Below the pieces are notes generated by a model, which did not search any database, was not told the DNA's origin, and saw only the letters and a list, made by a program, of their open reading frames with translations. Shown here in pieces: positions 9,101-16,805 of a stretch of DNA of 64,000 nucleotides. This DNA comes from Chthoniobacteraceae bacterium. GTDB lineage: Bacteria > Verrucomicrobiota > Verrucomicrobiia > Chthoniobacterales > Chthoniobacteraceae. The position numbers and the translations under genes are program-made. Each line of letters starts with the position of its first letter. The first letter of the stretch is position 1. The stretch covers positions 170,434 through 234,433 of the forward strand of contig JAQGOL010000009.1 of NCBI GenBank assembly GCA_028293625.1. The letters are read 5' to 3'.

Positions 9101-9282
9101 TTTCGACAGGAGCCGGCGCCGAGATGCGCAGGGCAATGGGCGTGGCGGTCTTTGCCGGTATGATCGGGGTCACATTCTTCGGACTCTTTCTTACTCCGAT
9201 CTTCTACGTGGTACTTGAAAAATTGGGCGTGAAAAAAACCAAGCCGGCGCCGGCATTGATCCCCGAGCCCGTCGCGCATTGA
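6109..9282 (+). CDS. RND multidrug efflux transporter, HAE1 family (AcrB/MexB-like)
   Basis: A 1057-residue inner-membrane proton-driven drug pump, the usual length for AcrB homologues. It starts with the typical MNFSDFFIQRPIFAGVLS, has the TM4 proton-relay aspartate pair in LAIGIVVDDAIVVVENVER and the TM10 lysine in VLIGLAAKNAILIVEFA, and two large periplasmic loops. The ATG at 6109, 10 bases after the adaptor stop, is the family start; the frame is open further upstream only inside the adaptor gene. It should export hydrophobic or amphiphilic toxic compounds together with the preceding adaptor. Confidence 0.95.
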   Translation: MNFSDFFIQRPIFAGVLSVFTFLVGAIALFLLPVSEYPEVVPPTVIVTAQYPGANPKTIAETVSTPLEQAINGVENSIYMFSQATSDGVMTLTVTFKLGTDPDKAQVQVQNRVAQALPKLPEEVKRIGVTTIKSSPNLTMVVHLFSPNKRYDEVYVRNYATLQVRDVLARVPGVGQVQLFGSGDYAMRVWLDPNKVASRGLTASDVVAAIREQNVQVAAGAVGRQPSGQPVDTELLINTKGRLVTEEDFGAIVVKIGPEGERTLLREVARLELGASEYALRSLLDNKAAVAVPIFQLPGSNAIAISNAIRKTMQELKGNFPEGLDYSIVYDPTVFVRHSIEAVVHTLVEAILLVVLVVILFLQTWRASIIPLAAVPVSLVGTFAIMSALGFSINALSLFGLVLAIGIVVDDAIVVVENVERNIALGFPPVEATRRAMREVTGPIVATALVLSAVFIPTAFISGLTGQFYKQFAVTIAISTVISAFNSLTLSPALSALLLRDHHAPKDALSRLMDGAFGWLFRPFNRFFEWASGRYAQGVARLIRRSTIALLVYGGLLFLTVSIFKKVPDGFVPTQDKQYLVSFAQLPDAASLDRTDAVIRRMGEIALKHPGVASAVAFPGLSINGFTNSPNSGIVFATLKPFEERRDPKLSGTAIAAQLQSDFGEIQEAVVAIFPPPPVNGLGSIGGFKLYVEDRADLGYDALYNATQALITKANQTPGLAGLFSSFTVNTPQLEADVDRAKAKQQGVPLGNIFETMQINLGSLYVNDFNRFGRTFQVVAQADSEFRANAEDITRLKTRNGAGEMVPLGSLMSVKETYGPDRAMRYNGYPAAEINGAPAAGFSSGQAEALMEKLAAETLPKGMALDWTELTQQKILAGNTGMLVFPISILLVFLVLAAQYESFRLPFAVLLIVPMALLSAMVGVWLKNGDNNIFTQIGLIVLIGLAAKNAILIVEFAVKLREEGKGIVESALEAARLRLRPILMTSIAFIAGVFPLVISTGAGAEMRRAMGVAVFAGMIGVTFFGLFLTPIFYVVLEKLGVKKTKPAPALIPEPVAH

Positions 9283-9322
9283 ACGATTCCGTTTGTCTCA
9301 ACCAAAAAAAAGCCAAGTCATT

Positions 9323-10084
9323 ATGTCCAACTCATCGCAAAAACTCGCAGGAAAAGTCGCGGTTGTCACAGGTGCCTCCAAAGGCATCGGTGCCGCCATC
9401 GCCACCCATCTCGCCGCCGCCGGAGCCGCTGTCGTCGTCAATTATTCCTCCAGTAAAGAAGGCGCGGATCGCGTCGTGGCGGCAATCGTCGCTGAAGGCG
9501 GCAAGGCAATCGCTGTGCAGGCGAATGTGGCTCAGAAAGCGGATATCGAACGGCTTTTTGCCGAGACAAAATCCGCGTTCGGACGGCTCGATATCCTGGT
9601 AAATAATGCCGGAGTCTTTGAGTTTGCGCCGCTTGAAGCGGTGACCGAGGAGCACTTTTCCAGGCAGTTCAACCTGAACGTGCTTGGCCTTCTCCTGACT
9701 TCGCAAAAAGCCGTTGAATACTTCGACCCAGCGGGCGGCAGTATCATCAACATCAGTTCCGTTGTTTCGACCAGCCCCGCTCCCGGGGCCGCCGTTTACA
9801 GCGCCACGAAAGCCGCCGTCGACGCCATTACCAAGTCGCTTTCAAAAGAGCTCGGCGCGCGCAACATCCGCGTCAATTCACTTAATCCCGGCATGGTGGA
9901 AACCGAGGGCGTGCATGCCGCCGGTTTCCTCGGCACGGATTTCCATAAGTCGATTATTGCGCAGACGCCGCTTGGACGAATTGGCCAGCCTGACGATATC
10001 GGGCCAGTCGCCGTGTTTCTTGCCTCCTCGGATTCCGGGTGGGTTTCGGGCGAGACGCTTCTTGTCTCCGGCGGCCAGCGCTGA
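9323..10084 (+). CDS. Short-chain dehydrogenase/reductase (FabG-like)
   Basis: A 253-residue classical SDR. It shows the NAD(P)-binding TGASKGIG near the N-terminus, the NNAG motif, the active-site Ser in NISSVVS, the YSATK Tyr-Lys pair and the C-terminal ASSDSGWVSGETLLVSGG. Loop NYSSSKEGADRV suggests NADP(H) preference, as in 3-oxoacyl-ACP-reductase-like enzymes that act on varied ketones. It follows the pump by 40 bases and may be co-transcribed and regulated with it, but its substrate is unknown. ATG 9323 is chosen over an upstream TTG (9293) because the family starts here. Confidence 0.88.
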   Translation: MSNSSQKLAGKVAVVTGASKGIGAAIATHLAAAGAAVVVNYSSSKEGADRVVAAIVAEGGKAIAVQANVAQKADIERLFAETKSAFGRLDILVNNAGVFEFAPLEAVTEEHFSRQFNLNVLGLLLTSQKAVEYFDPAGGSIINISSVVSTSPAPGAAVYSATKAAVDAITKSLSKELGARNIRVNSLNPGMVETEGVHAAGFLGTDFHKSIIAQTPLGRIGQPDDIGPVAVFLASSDSGWVSGETLLVSGGQR

Positions 10085-10184
10085 CGCCCCGCCGCGGCTG
10101 TTTGCAAGCCAGCGCGACGGCACTTAATTTGCTGACCGATTCTCGATAAAGATGTCTGACGGCAAAAAAATGCGGTGATCTGGC

Positions 10185-11885
10185 GTGATGAATAATTCTG
10201 AAAACGACGAGCAGTTTTACCGCGACACGGAGAGCATCGCATTTCCGAAGTTGGACGATCGACAGATCGCGTTGCTTGAGCCAATGGGCAAACGGCGAAT
10301 GGTGAAGCGCGGTGAAGTGATCTTCAGAGCCGGCGAGCGCGATATCGCCATGACGGTGCTCCTGAGTGGCGAGTTGGAAGTCTTCGAATCCCGCGATGGC
10401 CACGAACAGATCCTGGCCACGCCCGGCCCGCGGGATTTCGTGGGCGATGTGGCAATGCTCAACGGCACTTCCGCGCTCGCCAGCGGGCGCGGCAAAGCGG
10501 AGCAATCCGAAATTCTTGAAGTGCCCGCCAGCGACCTGCGGCGGGCTCTCGCGGACTTGCCGGGCTTGGGTGAACCGATCGTAAACGCATTCATCATGCG
10601 TCGTGAACGCTTGCGAAGGGACCCGGAATTCGCTGGTTCACGGGTCGTTGCTCCCGGCGGCTCGCGGGACGGGCATCTGCTCCACGATTTTCTCGACAAA
10701 AACCATATCCCGCATCGGTTGATTGCTTCTGAAAGCGAGGACGGCATTGCGCTCTGCCTGCGGTTAAATCTAACCAGCCGGGACCTGCCGGTTTTAATTT
10801 CCGTCGATGGATCGCCGTTGCGCCGTCCTTCATTGCGGGAGGTGGCGCAAATCGCGGGGTTGCTGCGTCCGCTTGCCCGGGAGAACGAAACCGAACTTCT
10901 GTGTGACGTCGCCATCGTTGGCGCCGGACCTGCGGGACTCGCGGCGGCGGTCTGTGCCGCGTCTGAAGGACTGAAAACCGTCGTGCTTGAAAGCTACGCC
11001 CCGGGTGGACAAGCCAGTTCATCGTCGCTCATTGAAAACTTCTTCGGCTTCCCGACGGGGATCAGCGGGGGCGAACTGACCAATCGCGCGCAACTTCAGG
11101 CGTATCGTTTCGGCGCGAAATTCTCTACGCCTTCACAAACCCTTTCACTCGCTTTCCGCGAAGGCGAGCATGGCGCCGCATTGCGGGTTGAAGCCTGCTC
11201 TTCCACCCTTTACGCCAAATGCGTCATCATTGCCACGGGCGCTGAATACCGGCGCATCGAGGCGGAAGGCCGGGAGAGCTTTGAAGGGCTGGGTGTTTAT
11301 TACGCCGCGACCGCTTTGGAATGCCAACTCTGCCGCGGCTCGACAGTCATTGTCGCGGGCGGCGGCAACTCAGCCGGGCAGGCCGCCATGTTCCTTTCCG
11401 AAAGCGCCGAGAGAGTGTTGCTTGTGATCCGCGGCGACGATCTTTCCAAGAGCATGTCGAGCTACTTGTCGAGGCGGGTGGAAACCAAGGCGAACATCGA
11501 GATCCTTTACCACACCGAGATCCTTAAGATGACGGGCGGAAAATTCCTTGAGAACGTGGAGCTCGAAAATACCCGGACCGGCGAACATCGCTCGGTGGCG
11601 ACGCGGGCTGTATTTTCCATGATTGGTGCAAAGCCATGCACGAACTGGCTGCCGCCGGAAATTGAGCGCGACGAAAAAGGGTTCATCAAGACCGGGCCGG
11701 CAGTGGCCGATGCACCCGCATGGAAGGGACATTCGCGCACACCAAGCCCGCTGGAAACGAGCCGTCCCGGGATATTTGCCGCCGGCGATGTCCGCTCCGG
11801 CTCGGTAAAACGCTGCGCGGCCGCGGTCGGTGAAGGTGGCATGGCGGTGGAAGGGGTGCATCAGGTTCTGGGCACCTACGCATGA
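10185..11885 (+). CDS. Cyclic-nucleotide-binding domain / thioredoxin-reductase-like FAD oxidoreductase fusion
   Basis: A 566-residue fusion. Residues about 20-145 form a cNMP-binding domain (LLSGELEVFESRDGHEQIL, FVGDVAMLNG). A glutaredoxin-like segment follows (about 160-230, HLLHDFLDKNHIPHRLI). From about residue 240 comes a thioredoxin-reductase module with the FAD site VAIVGAGPAGLAAAVCAA, GGQASSSSLIENFFGFP and the NADPH site VIVAGGGNSAGQAA; AAGDVRSGSVKR is the second FAD motif. The place of the usual CATC redox pair carries YYAATALECQLC, so the normal disulphide is not conserved, though a CQLC pair occurs five residues later. The start is GTG 10185 or ATG 10188. Proteins of this architecture exist in soil bacteria; the electron acceptor is not known to me. 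Confidence 0.88.
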   Translation: MMNNSENDEQFYRDTESIAFPKLDDRQIALLEPMGKRRMVKRGEVIFRAGERDIAMTVLLSGELEVFESRDGHEQILATPGPRDFVGDVAMLNGTSALASGRGKAEQSEILEVPASDLRRALADLPGLGEPIVNAFIMRRERLRRDPEFAGSRVVAPGGSRDGHLLHDFLDKNHIPHRLIASESEDGIALCLRLNLTSRDLPVLISVDGSPLRRPSLREVAQIAGLLRPLARENETELLCDVAIVGAGPAGLAAAVCAASEGLKTVVLESYAPGGQASSSSLIENFFGFPTGISGGELTNRAQLQAYRFGAKFSTPSQTLSLAFREGEHGAALRVEACSSTLYAKCVIIATGAEYRRIEAEGRESFEGLGVYYAATALECQLCRGSTVIVAGGGNSAGQAAMFLSESAERVLLVIRGDDLSKSMSSYLSRRVETKANIEILYHTEILKMTGGKFLENVELENTRTGEHRSVATRAVFSMIGAKPCTNWLPPEIERDEKGFIKTGPAVADAPAWKGHSRTPSPLETSRPGIFAAGDVRSGSVKRCAAAVGEGGMAVEGVHQVLGTYA

Positions 11886-11929
11886 AGGCGTGCACTGGCC
11901 GCTTGTGAGGGGGTACGCGCGCATCCTTT

Positions 11930-11946
11930 GCACGGGCAAACCGTGC
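11930..11946 (+). terminator. Hairpin after the oxidoreductase fusion
   Basis: GCACGG / CCGTGC with loop GCAAA, 45 bases after the stop codon. No T-run. The rest of the 149-base gap holds no other recognisable element, but must contain the promoter of the next gene. Confidence 0.3.
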
Positions 11947-12034
11947 CAATCATTTCCTTATCAACAAATTGACTCATCCCAATGCAACCAGCCTTAAGAA
12001 AGGCACCTTTGTAGCCACATCCTGAATTCCACTC

Positions 12035-13093
12035 ATGCCAAACCTTTTTACTCCTCTTACTCTCGGCGCGCTCAAGCTGCCGAATCGGATCATCATGGCA
12101 CCGCTCACGCGGGCGCGGGCCGGCATCAGCCGCACACCGAATGCGCTGATGGCCGAGTACTACCGGCAGCGCGCCTCCGCGGGATTGATCCTCAGCGAGG
12201 CGACGTCAGTTGATCCCATGGGCGTTGGTTATGCCGATACGCCGGGCATTTGGTCTGAGGATCAAGTGCGCGGATGGACGGCCATCACCGAGACGGTGCA
12301 TGCCGCGGGAGGCCGCATTTTCCTCCAGCTCTGGCACGTCGGCCGGATTTCCGATCCGATTTTCCTCGATGGCAAATTGCCGGTCGCCCCGAGTGCCATC
12401 GCGGCCGACGGCTTCGTGAGCCTGGTGCGGCCAAAGAAGCCGTTTGTCACGCCGCGTGCGCTGGAGAGAGACGAAATCCCCGCGATCATCGAGGCATACC
12501 GCCGCGGGGCCGAGAATGCCCAACGCGCCGGATTCGACGGTGTGGAACTGCATGGCGCCAACGGGTATCTGCTTGATCAGTTTCTTCAGGATAGCACCAA
12601 TCAGCGGACCGACGATTACGGCGGCTCGGTGGAAAATCGCGCGCGCCTGATGCTGGCCGTCACCGATGCCGCGATCTCTGTTTGGGGCGCCGACCGGGTG
12701 GGTATGCACCTGGCTCCGCGCGGAGACAAGTATGAGGGCGACTCCAATCCGCTGGCGACATTCAGTTACGTCGCGCGCGAACTCGGCCGGCGCCGGATCG
12801 CCTTCATTTGCGCGCGCGAATCGCTTGGCGAAAACCGGCTTGGACCGGAACTAAAAAAAGCGTTCGGCGGGGTCTACATTGCGAATGAAAAGTTCACGCA
12901 GGAGACCGCCGAACAAGTCATCGCCGCGGAGGAAGCAGATGCGGTCGCTTTCGGGCAGCTCTTTATTTCGAACCCGGATTTGCCTGAGCGTTTTGCCAGG
13001 GCTTCATCGATCAATCCGCCGGATTCAACCACCTTTTATGCCCCCGGCCCCGAGGGTTACATTGACTATCCAATCCTGGCCACGGCGAATTGA
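12035..13093 (+). CDS. Alkene reductase, old yellow enzyme family (NemA-like)
   Basis: A 352-residue FMN-dependent TIM-barrel oxidoreductase. The N-terminal FMN region (LPNRIIMAPLTRARA), the His-Gly-Ala-Asn substrate motif in GVELHGANGYLLDQFL and the QRTDDYGGSVENRARL segment are those of NemA/OYE. Such enzymes reduce activated C=C bonds (enones, maleimides, nitro compounds) with NAD(P)H. It lies next to a MarR-family gene on the opposite strand, but converges with it, so the MarR protein need not control it. Length and start match the family. Confidence 0.92.
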   Translation: MPNLFTPLTLGALKLPNRIIMAPLTRARAGISRTPNALMAEYYRQRASAGLILSEATSVDPMGVGYADTPGIWSEDQVRGWTAITETVHAAGGRIFLQLWHVGRISDPIFLDGKLPVAPSAIAADGFVSLVRPKKPFVTPRALERDEIPAIIEAYRRGAENAQRAGFDGVELHGANGYLLDQFLQDSTNQRTDDYGGSVENRARLMLAVTDAAISVWGADRVGMHLAPRGDKYEGDSNPLATFSYVARELGRRRIAFICARESLGENRLGPELKKAFGGVYIANEKFTQETAEQVIAAEEADAVAFGQLFISNPDLPERFARASSINPPDSTTFYAPGPEGYIDYPILATAN

Positions 13094-13118
13094 TCCGCCA
13101 CAATGCGGCCGGCTGCCG

Positions 13119-13535
13119 CTAATCATTCCCGATCAGTTGGTGTAGCAGGGACCCAAGGCGCGGGCCGACGCGCTTTAGCTCGGACTGATGAACAGCCGCA
13201 AGCTTTTCCAGCAACTCCGCACCGCGCTCGGTAATCCTCACATATACTTGCCGCCGGTCCTCAATGCCCGACTCGCGGATCAGCAGCTTTTGCCCGCTCA
13301 GCCGGTCAACAAGTCCGACTGCGCTGTGCGGACGGATCTGAAGCCGTTCGGAGAGTTCCCCGATGGTGATCTTATCGCGGCCTCGAAAACCGCGGACGGC
13401 CAGAAGCGCCTGGTGCTGGTGTGGCGTCAGGCCGGCCTCTCTGGCGGCTTCCTCGCTGAAACGCAGGAATTGGCGCAGCGCATAGCGGAAATCGGCGAGC
13501 ATTTCGTAATCGGCATCGGGAACGGGATTGGACAT
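13119..13535 (-). CDS. MarR-family transcriptional regulator
   Basis: A 138-residue winged-helix regulator. The DNA-binding region includes TIGELSERLQIRPHSAVGLV followed by the wing with the characteristic DRRQVYVRITERG. The start at 13535 (MSNPVPDADYEMLADF) is chosen; an upstream TTG/GTG-type extension is possible. The gene is divergent from a ClC chloride channel gene, with a shared 83-base intergenic region that contains an imperfect 21-bp palindrome. It probably represses itself and the channel. MarR proteins usually respond to phenolic or oxidising ligands; the ligand here is unknown. Confidence 0.9.
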   Translation of the reverse strand: MSNPVPDADYEMLADFRYALRQFLRFSEEAAREAGLTPHQHQALLAVRGFRGRDKITIGELSERLQIRPHSAVGLVDRLSGQKLLIRESGIEDRRQVYVRITERGAELLEKLAAVHQSELKRVGPRLGSLLHQLIGND

Positions 13536-13581
13536 GCAGCGGTAAGGATGAAGAGAACGGGACAAAAAAGGGAGAGTTGCC

Positions 13582-13602
13582 TTATATCGTATTACGACAT
13601 AA
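13582..13602 (+). promoter_or_regulatory. Imperfect palindrome in the marR/ClC divergent promoter
   Basis: Half-sites TTATATCGTA and TACGACATAA are reverse complements except for one inner and one central mismatch. The site lies between divergent starts at 13535 and 13619, where a MarR dimer would block both promoters. AT-rich sequence within it could also serve as a -10 box. Confidence 0.5.
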
Positions 13603-13618
13603 ACACCCTCCCTTCTTC

Positions 13619-15406
13619 ATGGCCACCACTTCCGCTCCGCTTTCGTCCTCCCACCCTTATCTTGCCGATTTCCGGATCAGCTCGCGCGTGCTTCTCCTCG
13701 TGCTCATGGCCGGGTTCATCGGGGCGCTGAGCACCGTGATCGCCTTCGGGCTGGTCTGGCTCATCCACGTTTTGAGTAACCTTGCGTTTTTCCACCGGTT
13801 CTCCAGCGCCGAGGTTTCCGTGGCCAACCATCAGCTCGGCGCATCGGTCATGGTCCTGCCGGTCGCTGGCGCTTTGATCATTGGATTGATGGCGCGATTT
13901 GGTTCCTCCAAGATTCGCGGCCACGGGATCCCGGAGGCGCTGGAAACCATTCTTTTGGGGCAGAGCCGGATGCAATGGAAAGTGGCCATACTCAAACCGC
14001 TCTCCTCCGCAATCTCAATTGGTAGCGGAGGCCCGTTCGGCGCGGAAGGGCCAATCATCATGACCGGCGGCGCTGCCGGCTCGCTTTTTGCTCAACTTTT
14101 TCATCTCTCGTCGGCGGAACGAAAAACGTTGCTGGTAGCGGGTGCCGCCGCGGGAATGGCCGCCATTTTCGGCACCCCGATCGCCGCGGTGCTGCTCGCG
14201 GTTGAGCTGCTTCTGATGGAATGGCGGCCGCGCAGCCTCATCCCGGTGGCGGCTGCCGTGATTGTGGCTGCGGTGGCGCGGGTGCCGTTTTTTGGTGCGG
14301 AAGCGATGTTTGCCGTGACGCCGCATATGCAAATTGCAGGCGTCGTCGTCCTATGGGCGGTCGTGGTTGGTGTCATCACAGGTCTGGTATCCGGGCTGGT
14401 GACACAGCTTATCTATGCATTGGAAGATGCTTTTCATCGGTTGCCGATCCATTGGATGTGGTGGCCGGCAATCGGCGCACTCTTTGTGGGGCTTGGAGGT
14501 CTGTTTAATCCGAAGGTGCTCGGCGTCGGCTATGAAAGCATTCACGGCCTGTTGCGGGGCGAATTTTGCGTCCCGGCTGCGGTGCTTGGTTTTCTCATCG
14601 CAAAAACCTTTGTCTGGGCAATTGCCCTCGGTTCAGGAACTTCCGGTGGTGTGCTGGCACCATTGCTGGCGATCGGCGCTTCGATTGGAGTTTTGCTGGC
14701 ACCATGGATGCCGTGCGGCGACGCCAGTCTCTGGGCGCTGGTTGCCATGGGCGCCATGATGGGAAGCACGATGCGAGCGCCCCTTTGCGGACTGTTTTTC
14801 GCCGTGGAAACCACTCGCGATTTCACGGCCCTGCCGGTGCTCCTGGCAGGCGGAATGGCCGCTTATGCGGTGACTGTTCTTCTTGGCAAACGCTCCATTC
14901 TGACTGAGAAAATTGCCCGGCGCGGACATCACATTTCGTGCGAATACGGGGTCGATGTTTTTGACCTGACCCGCGTGGGCGAAGTCATGGACAACGAACC
15001 GCCCACGGTTCCCGCCCATATGACGGTAGCTGAACTTGGCGCGCTGATTGAAAGTGGCGATCCACTGATTTGCCGCCGGCAAGGCACCCTTCTTGTCGAC
15101 GAAAACGGGCGGATGACAGGGATTGTCACACGGGGCGATTTATTGGGCGCGTTGCAGCGTGAAAGCCGTGGAACGGATTCGCTGGCGAGCATCAGCACGG
15201 CAAATCTGATTGTGACATTCGCCGATGAAACCTTGCACGAAGCCATTACGCGCATGCTTCACCACGACATCGGCCGGCTCCCGGTAGTCGACCGCTCGGA
15301 TCCGACCCGGCTGGTCGGTTATCTTGGCCGGGCTTGTCTGCTGGCGGCTCGGCAACGCCATTTTAACGAGGAACAAATTCGCGAGTCCGGATGGAAACGG
15401 TCCTGA
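13619..15406 (+). CDS. ClC-family chloride channel/transporter with C-terminal CBS domains
   Basis: A 595-residue membrane protein. The ClC selectivity motifs are recognisable: GHGIPEAL in the place of GSGIP, GPFGAEGPI with the gating glutamate, and GTSGGVLAPLLAIG in the place of GxFxP. About ten hydrophobic helices follow up to residue 430. Two CBS domains are at the C-terminus (about residues 455-580; the second is seen in HDIGRLPVVDRSDPTRLVGY). The central Ser of the first motif is replaced by His, as in a subset of bacterial ClCs, so ion preference and coupling cannot be predicted. Divergent from a marR gene that probably controls it. Confidence 0.92.
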   Translation: MATTSAPLSSSHPYLADFRISSRVLLLVLMAGFIGALSTVIAFGLVWLIHVLSNLAFFHRFSSAEVSVANHQLGASVMVLPVAGALIIGLMARFGSSKIRGHGIPEALETILLGQSRMQWKVAILKPLSSAISIGSGGPFGAEGPIIMTGGAAGSLFAQLFHLSSAERKTLLVAGAAAGMAAIFGTPIAAVLLAVELLLMEWRPRSLIPVAAAVIVAAVARVPFFGAEAMFAVTPHMQIAGVVVLWAVVVGVITGLVSGLVTQLIYALEDAFHRLPIHWMWWPAIGALFVGLGGLFNPKVLGVGYESIHGLLRGEFCVPAAVLGFLIAKTFVWAIALGSGTSGGVLAPLLAIGASIGVLLAPWMPCGDASLWALVAMGAMMGSTMRAPLCGLFFAVETTRDFTALPVLLAGGMAAYAVTVLLGKRSILTEKIARRGHHISCEYGVDVFDLTRVGEVMDNEPPTVPAHMTVAELGALIESGDPLICRRQGTLLVDENGRMTGIVTRGDLLGALQRESRGTDSLASISTANLIVTFADETLHEAITRMLHHDIGRLPVVDRSDPTRLVGYLGRACLLAARQRHFNEEQIRESGWKRS

Positions 15407-15426
15407 AAAAACGCCGGCAATTATAA

Positions 15427-16572
15427 TCAGGTGATAGCATCCTGTATAACAGGATTCGTTGGAAAGGAAACGGTGACCTTGCAACCGCCTCGCATCGGCT
15501 TTTCGACCTCAAACCTGGCTCCCACCAGTCTGGCTCGATAATTCATGAGATGAAGTCCCATTCCCGATGGAACCCTCTCGGCGTTCGGCCGGTTGAAACC
15601 GATCCCGTTGTCAGTGACTGAAATTGTGTGGCTTTGCTCCCCGCTTTCACATTGCACCCGAATTCTCCCAGCCATCCCATGCCGGATTGCGTTTGAAATT
15701 GATTCCTGCACGATTCGGTAAACATGGATTTCCGCGTCTTTCTCAAAACAGAACCCGAGTCCATCCTGCTCAAGCTCGCAGGAAATATTGAACTGTTCGC
15801 TTACCGTCTGGGTGAGGTCTTCCAGGGCGATGAGCAATCCATAGCGGCTCAGTTCCACAGGATAAAGTCCCCGGGCAAGCCCTCTGGCGGTTGCGATGGT
15901 TTTTGAGGTGCAATTTGCCAGTGCGAGAGCCGAGTCAGCCAGCGAGTGAGCTTCCGCCGCCAGCTTGTCGGCGAGCACCTTGCCGAGCATCGAGAGACCG
16001 GCTAATTGCTGGCTTAACCCGTCGTGAAGGTCCTGCCCGAGCCGGCACTGTTCGCGTTCGCAAATTTGCAGGATTTCACGCTCAAGGCATTGCCGCGCGG
16101 CACTCTCTTCCCCGAGTGCGATAAGGGCTTCTGTGCGCTCCATCACACGTTGGCTAAGAACGGCGTTGAGTTTGCGAATCTCGTTCTCAGCCAGTTTGCG
16201 CTCAATGCTGTAGCGGATCGCGCGCGCAATTTGTCGCGCTTCGGTTTCGCCTTTGACCAGGTAATCCTGCACGCCGAGCTGAACCGCCTCCAAGCCGAGC
16301 GATTCGTCCTCGGTGCCGGTCAGGACCACAATCGGCAATTCAGGAGAGACACCGCGCACCGCCTGGATGGTTTCGAGGCCCGAACTGTCGGGCAACGAGA
16401 GATCCAGGAGCACGACATCGAACGTTTTTTCCGCCAGGATCGCCATCGCTTCGCTCAGCGATTTTGCTCGAGTAGCGCTAAACGTTCGTTTGCATTCGAG
16501 GCACTTTTGCAGTGTCTCCGCGTAGTCTGTGTTGTCTTCGACTAACAAAACCTTGATGGCAATGGGGTGCAT
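15427..16572 (-). CDS. Response-regulator/histidine-kinase fusion (REC-HisKA_3-HATPase)
   Basis: A 381-residue soluble signalling protein. Residues 5-125 form a receiver domain (acidic residues in VLLVEDNTDYAE, phospho-Asp in VVLLDLSLPDSSG, Lys in YLVKGETEA). A coiled-coil linker follows, then a HisKA_3 domain with the acceptor His in QDLHDGLSQQLAGLS. The HATPase_c domain has the N-box ESISNAIRHG, DNGIGF and SGMGLHLMNYRA. There is no membrane segment, so it probably relays a signal from another kinase or senses in the cytoplasm. No cognate LuxR-type regulator is adjacent. The gene converges with the ClC gene. Confidence 0.92.
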   Translation of the reverse strand: MHPIAIKVLLVEDNTDYAETLQKCLECKRTFSATRAKSLSEAMAILAEKTFDVVLLDLSLPDSSGLETIQAVRGVSPELPIVVLTGTEDESLGLEAVQLGVQDYLVKGETEARQIARAIRYSIERKLAENEIRKLNAVLSQRVMERTEALIALGEESAARQCLEREILQICEREQCRLGQDLHDGLSQQLAGLSMLGKVLADKLAAEAHSLADSALALANCTSKTIATARGLARGLYPVELSRYGLLIALEDLTQTVSEQFNISCELEQDGLGFCFEKDAEIHVYRIVQESISNAIRHGMAGRIRVQCESGEQSHTISVTDNGIGFNRPNAERVPSGMGLHLMNYRARLVGARFEVEKPMRGGCKVTVSFPTNPVIQDAIT

Positions 16573-16747
16573 TGGTCGCGGGGGGTAAGGTGATCACCGT
16601 AGTTTACTCAATATTCCAATCGCTCGCAAGAATCCCGGCCGTCGTCGGGCTCGTCCTGAAAAGCGCATCAGGATTTCGGATATCCGGAAAACAAAACTCG
16701 TTCGTTGGCCATGGCCGATAACTCAGGCGTTTTTCCTAAAAAGCGCG

Positions 16748-16790
16748 CGTTGGCGGCTGCGTTCATCCCCCCGGACTTCAGCCGCCAACG
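16748..16790 (-). terminator. Strong intrinsic terminator after the terpenoid-cyclase-like gene
   Basis: Perfect 12-bp stem (CGTTGGCGGCTG / CAGCCGCCAACG) with a 19-base loop. Read on the minus strand it is followed after four bases by five Ts (CGCGCTTTTT), 15 bases downstream of the stop at 16806. The remaining bases down to 16573 show no gene and must hold the promoter of the kinase fusion. Confidence 0.7.
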
Positions 16791-16805
16791 TGATCTCCGC
16801 CGGCG

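Noticed and set aside
10185..11885. Ordinary thioredoxin reductase
   Set aside because: The extra N-terminal domains and loss of the CATC motif at its normal place do not fit.
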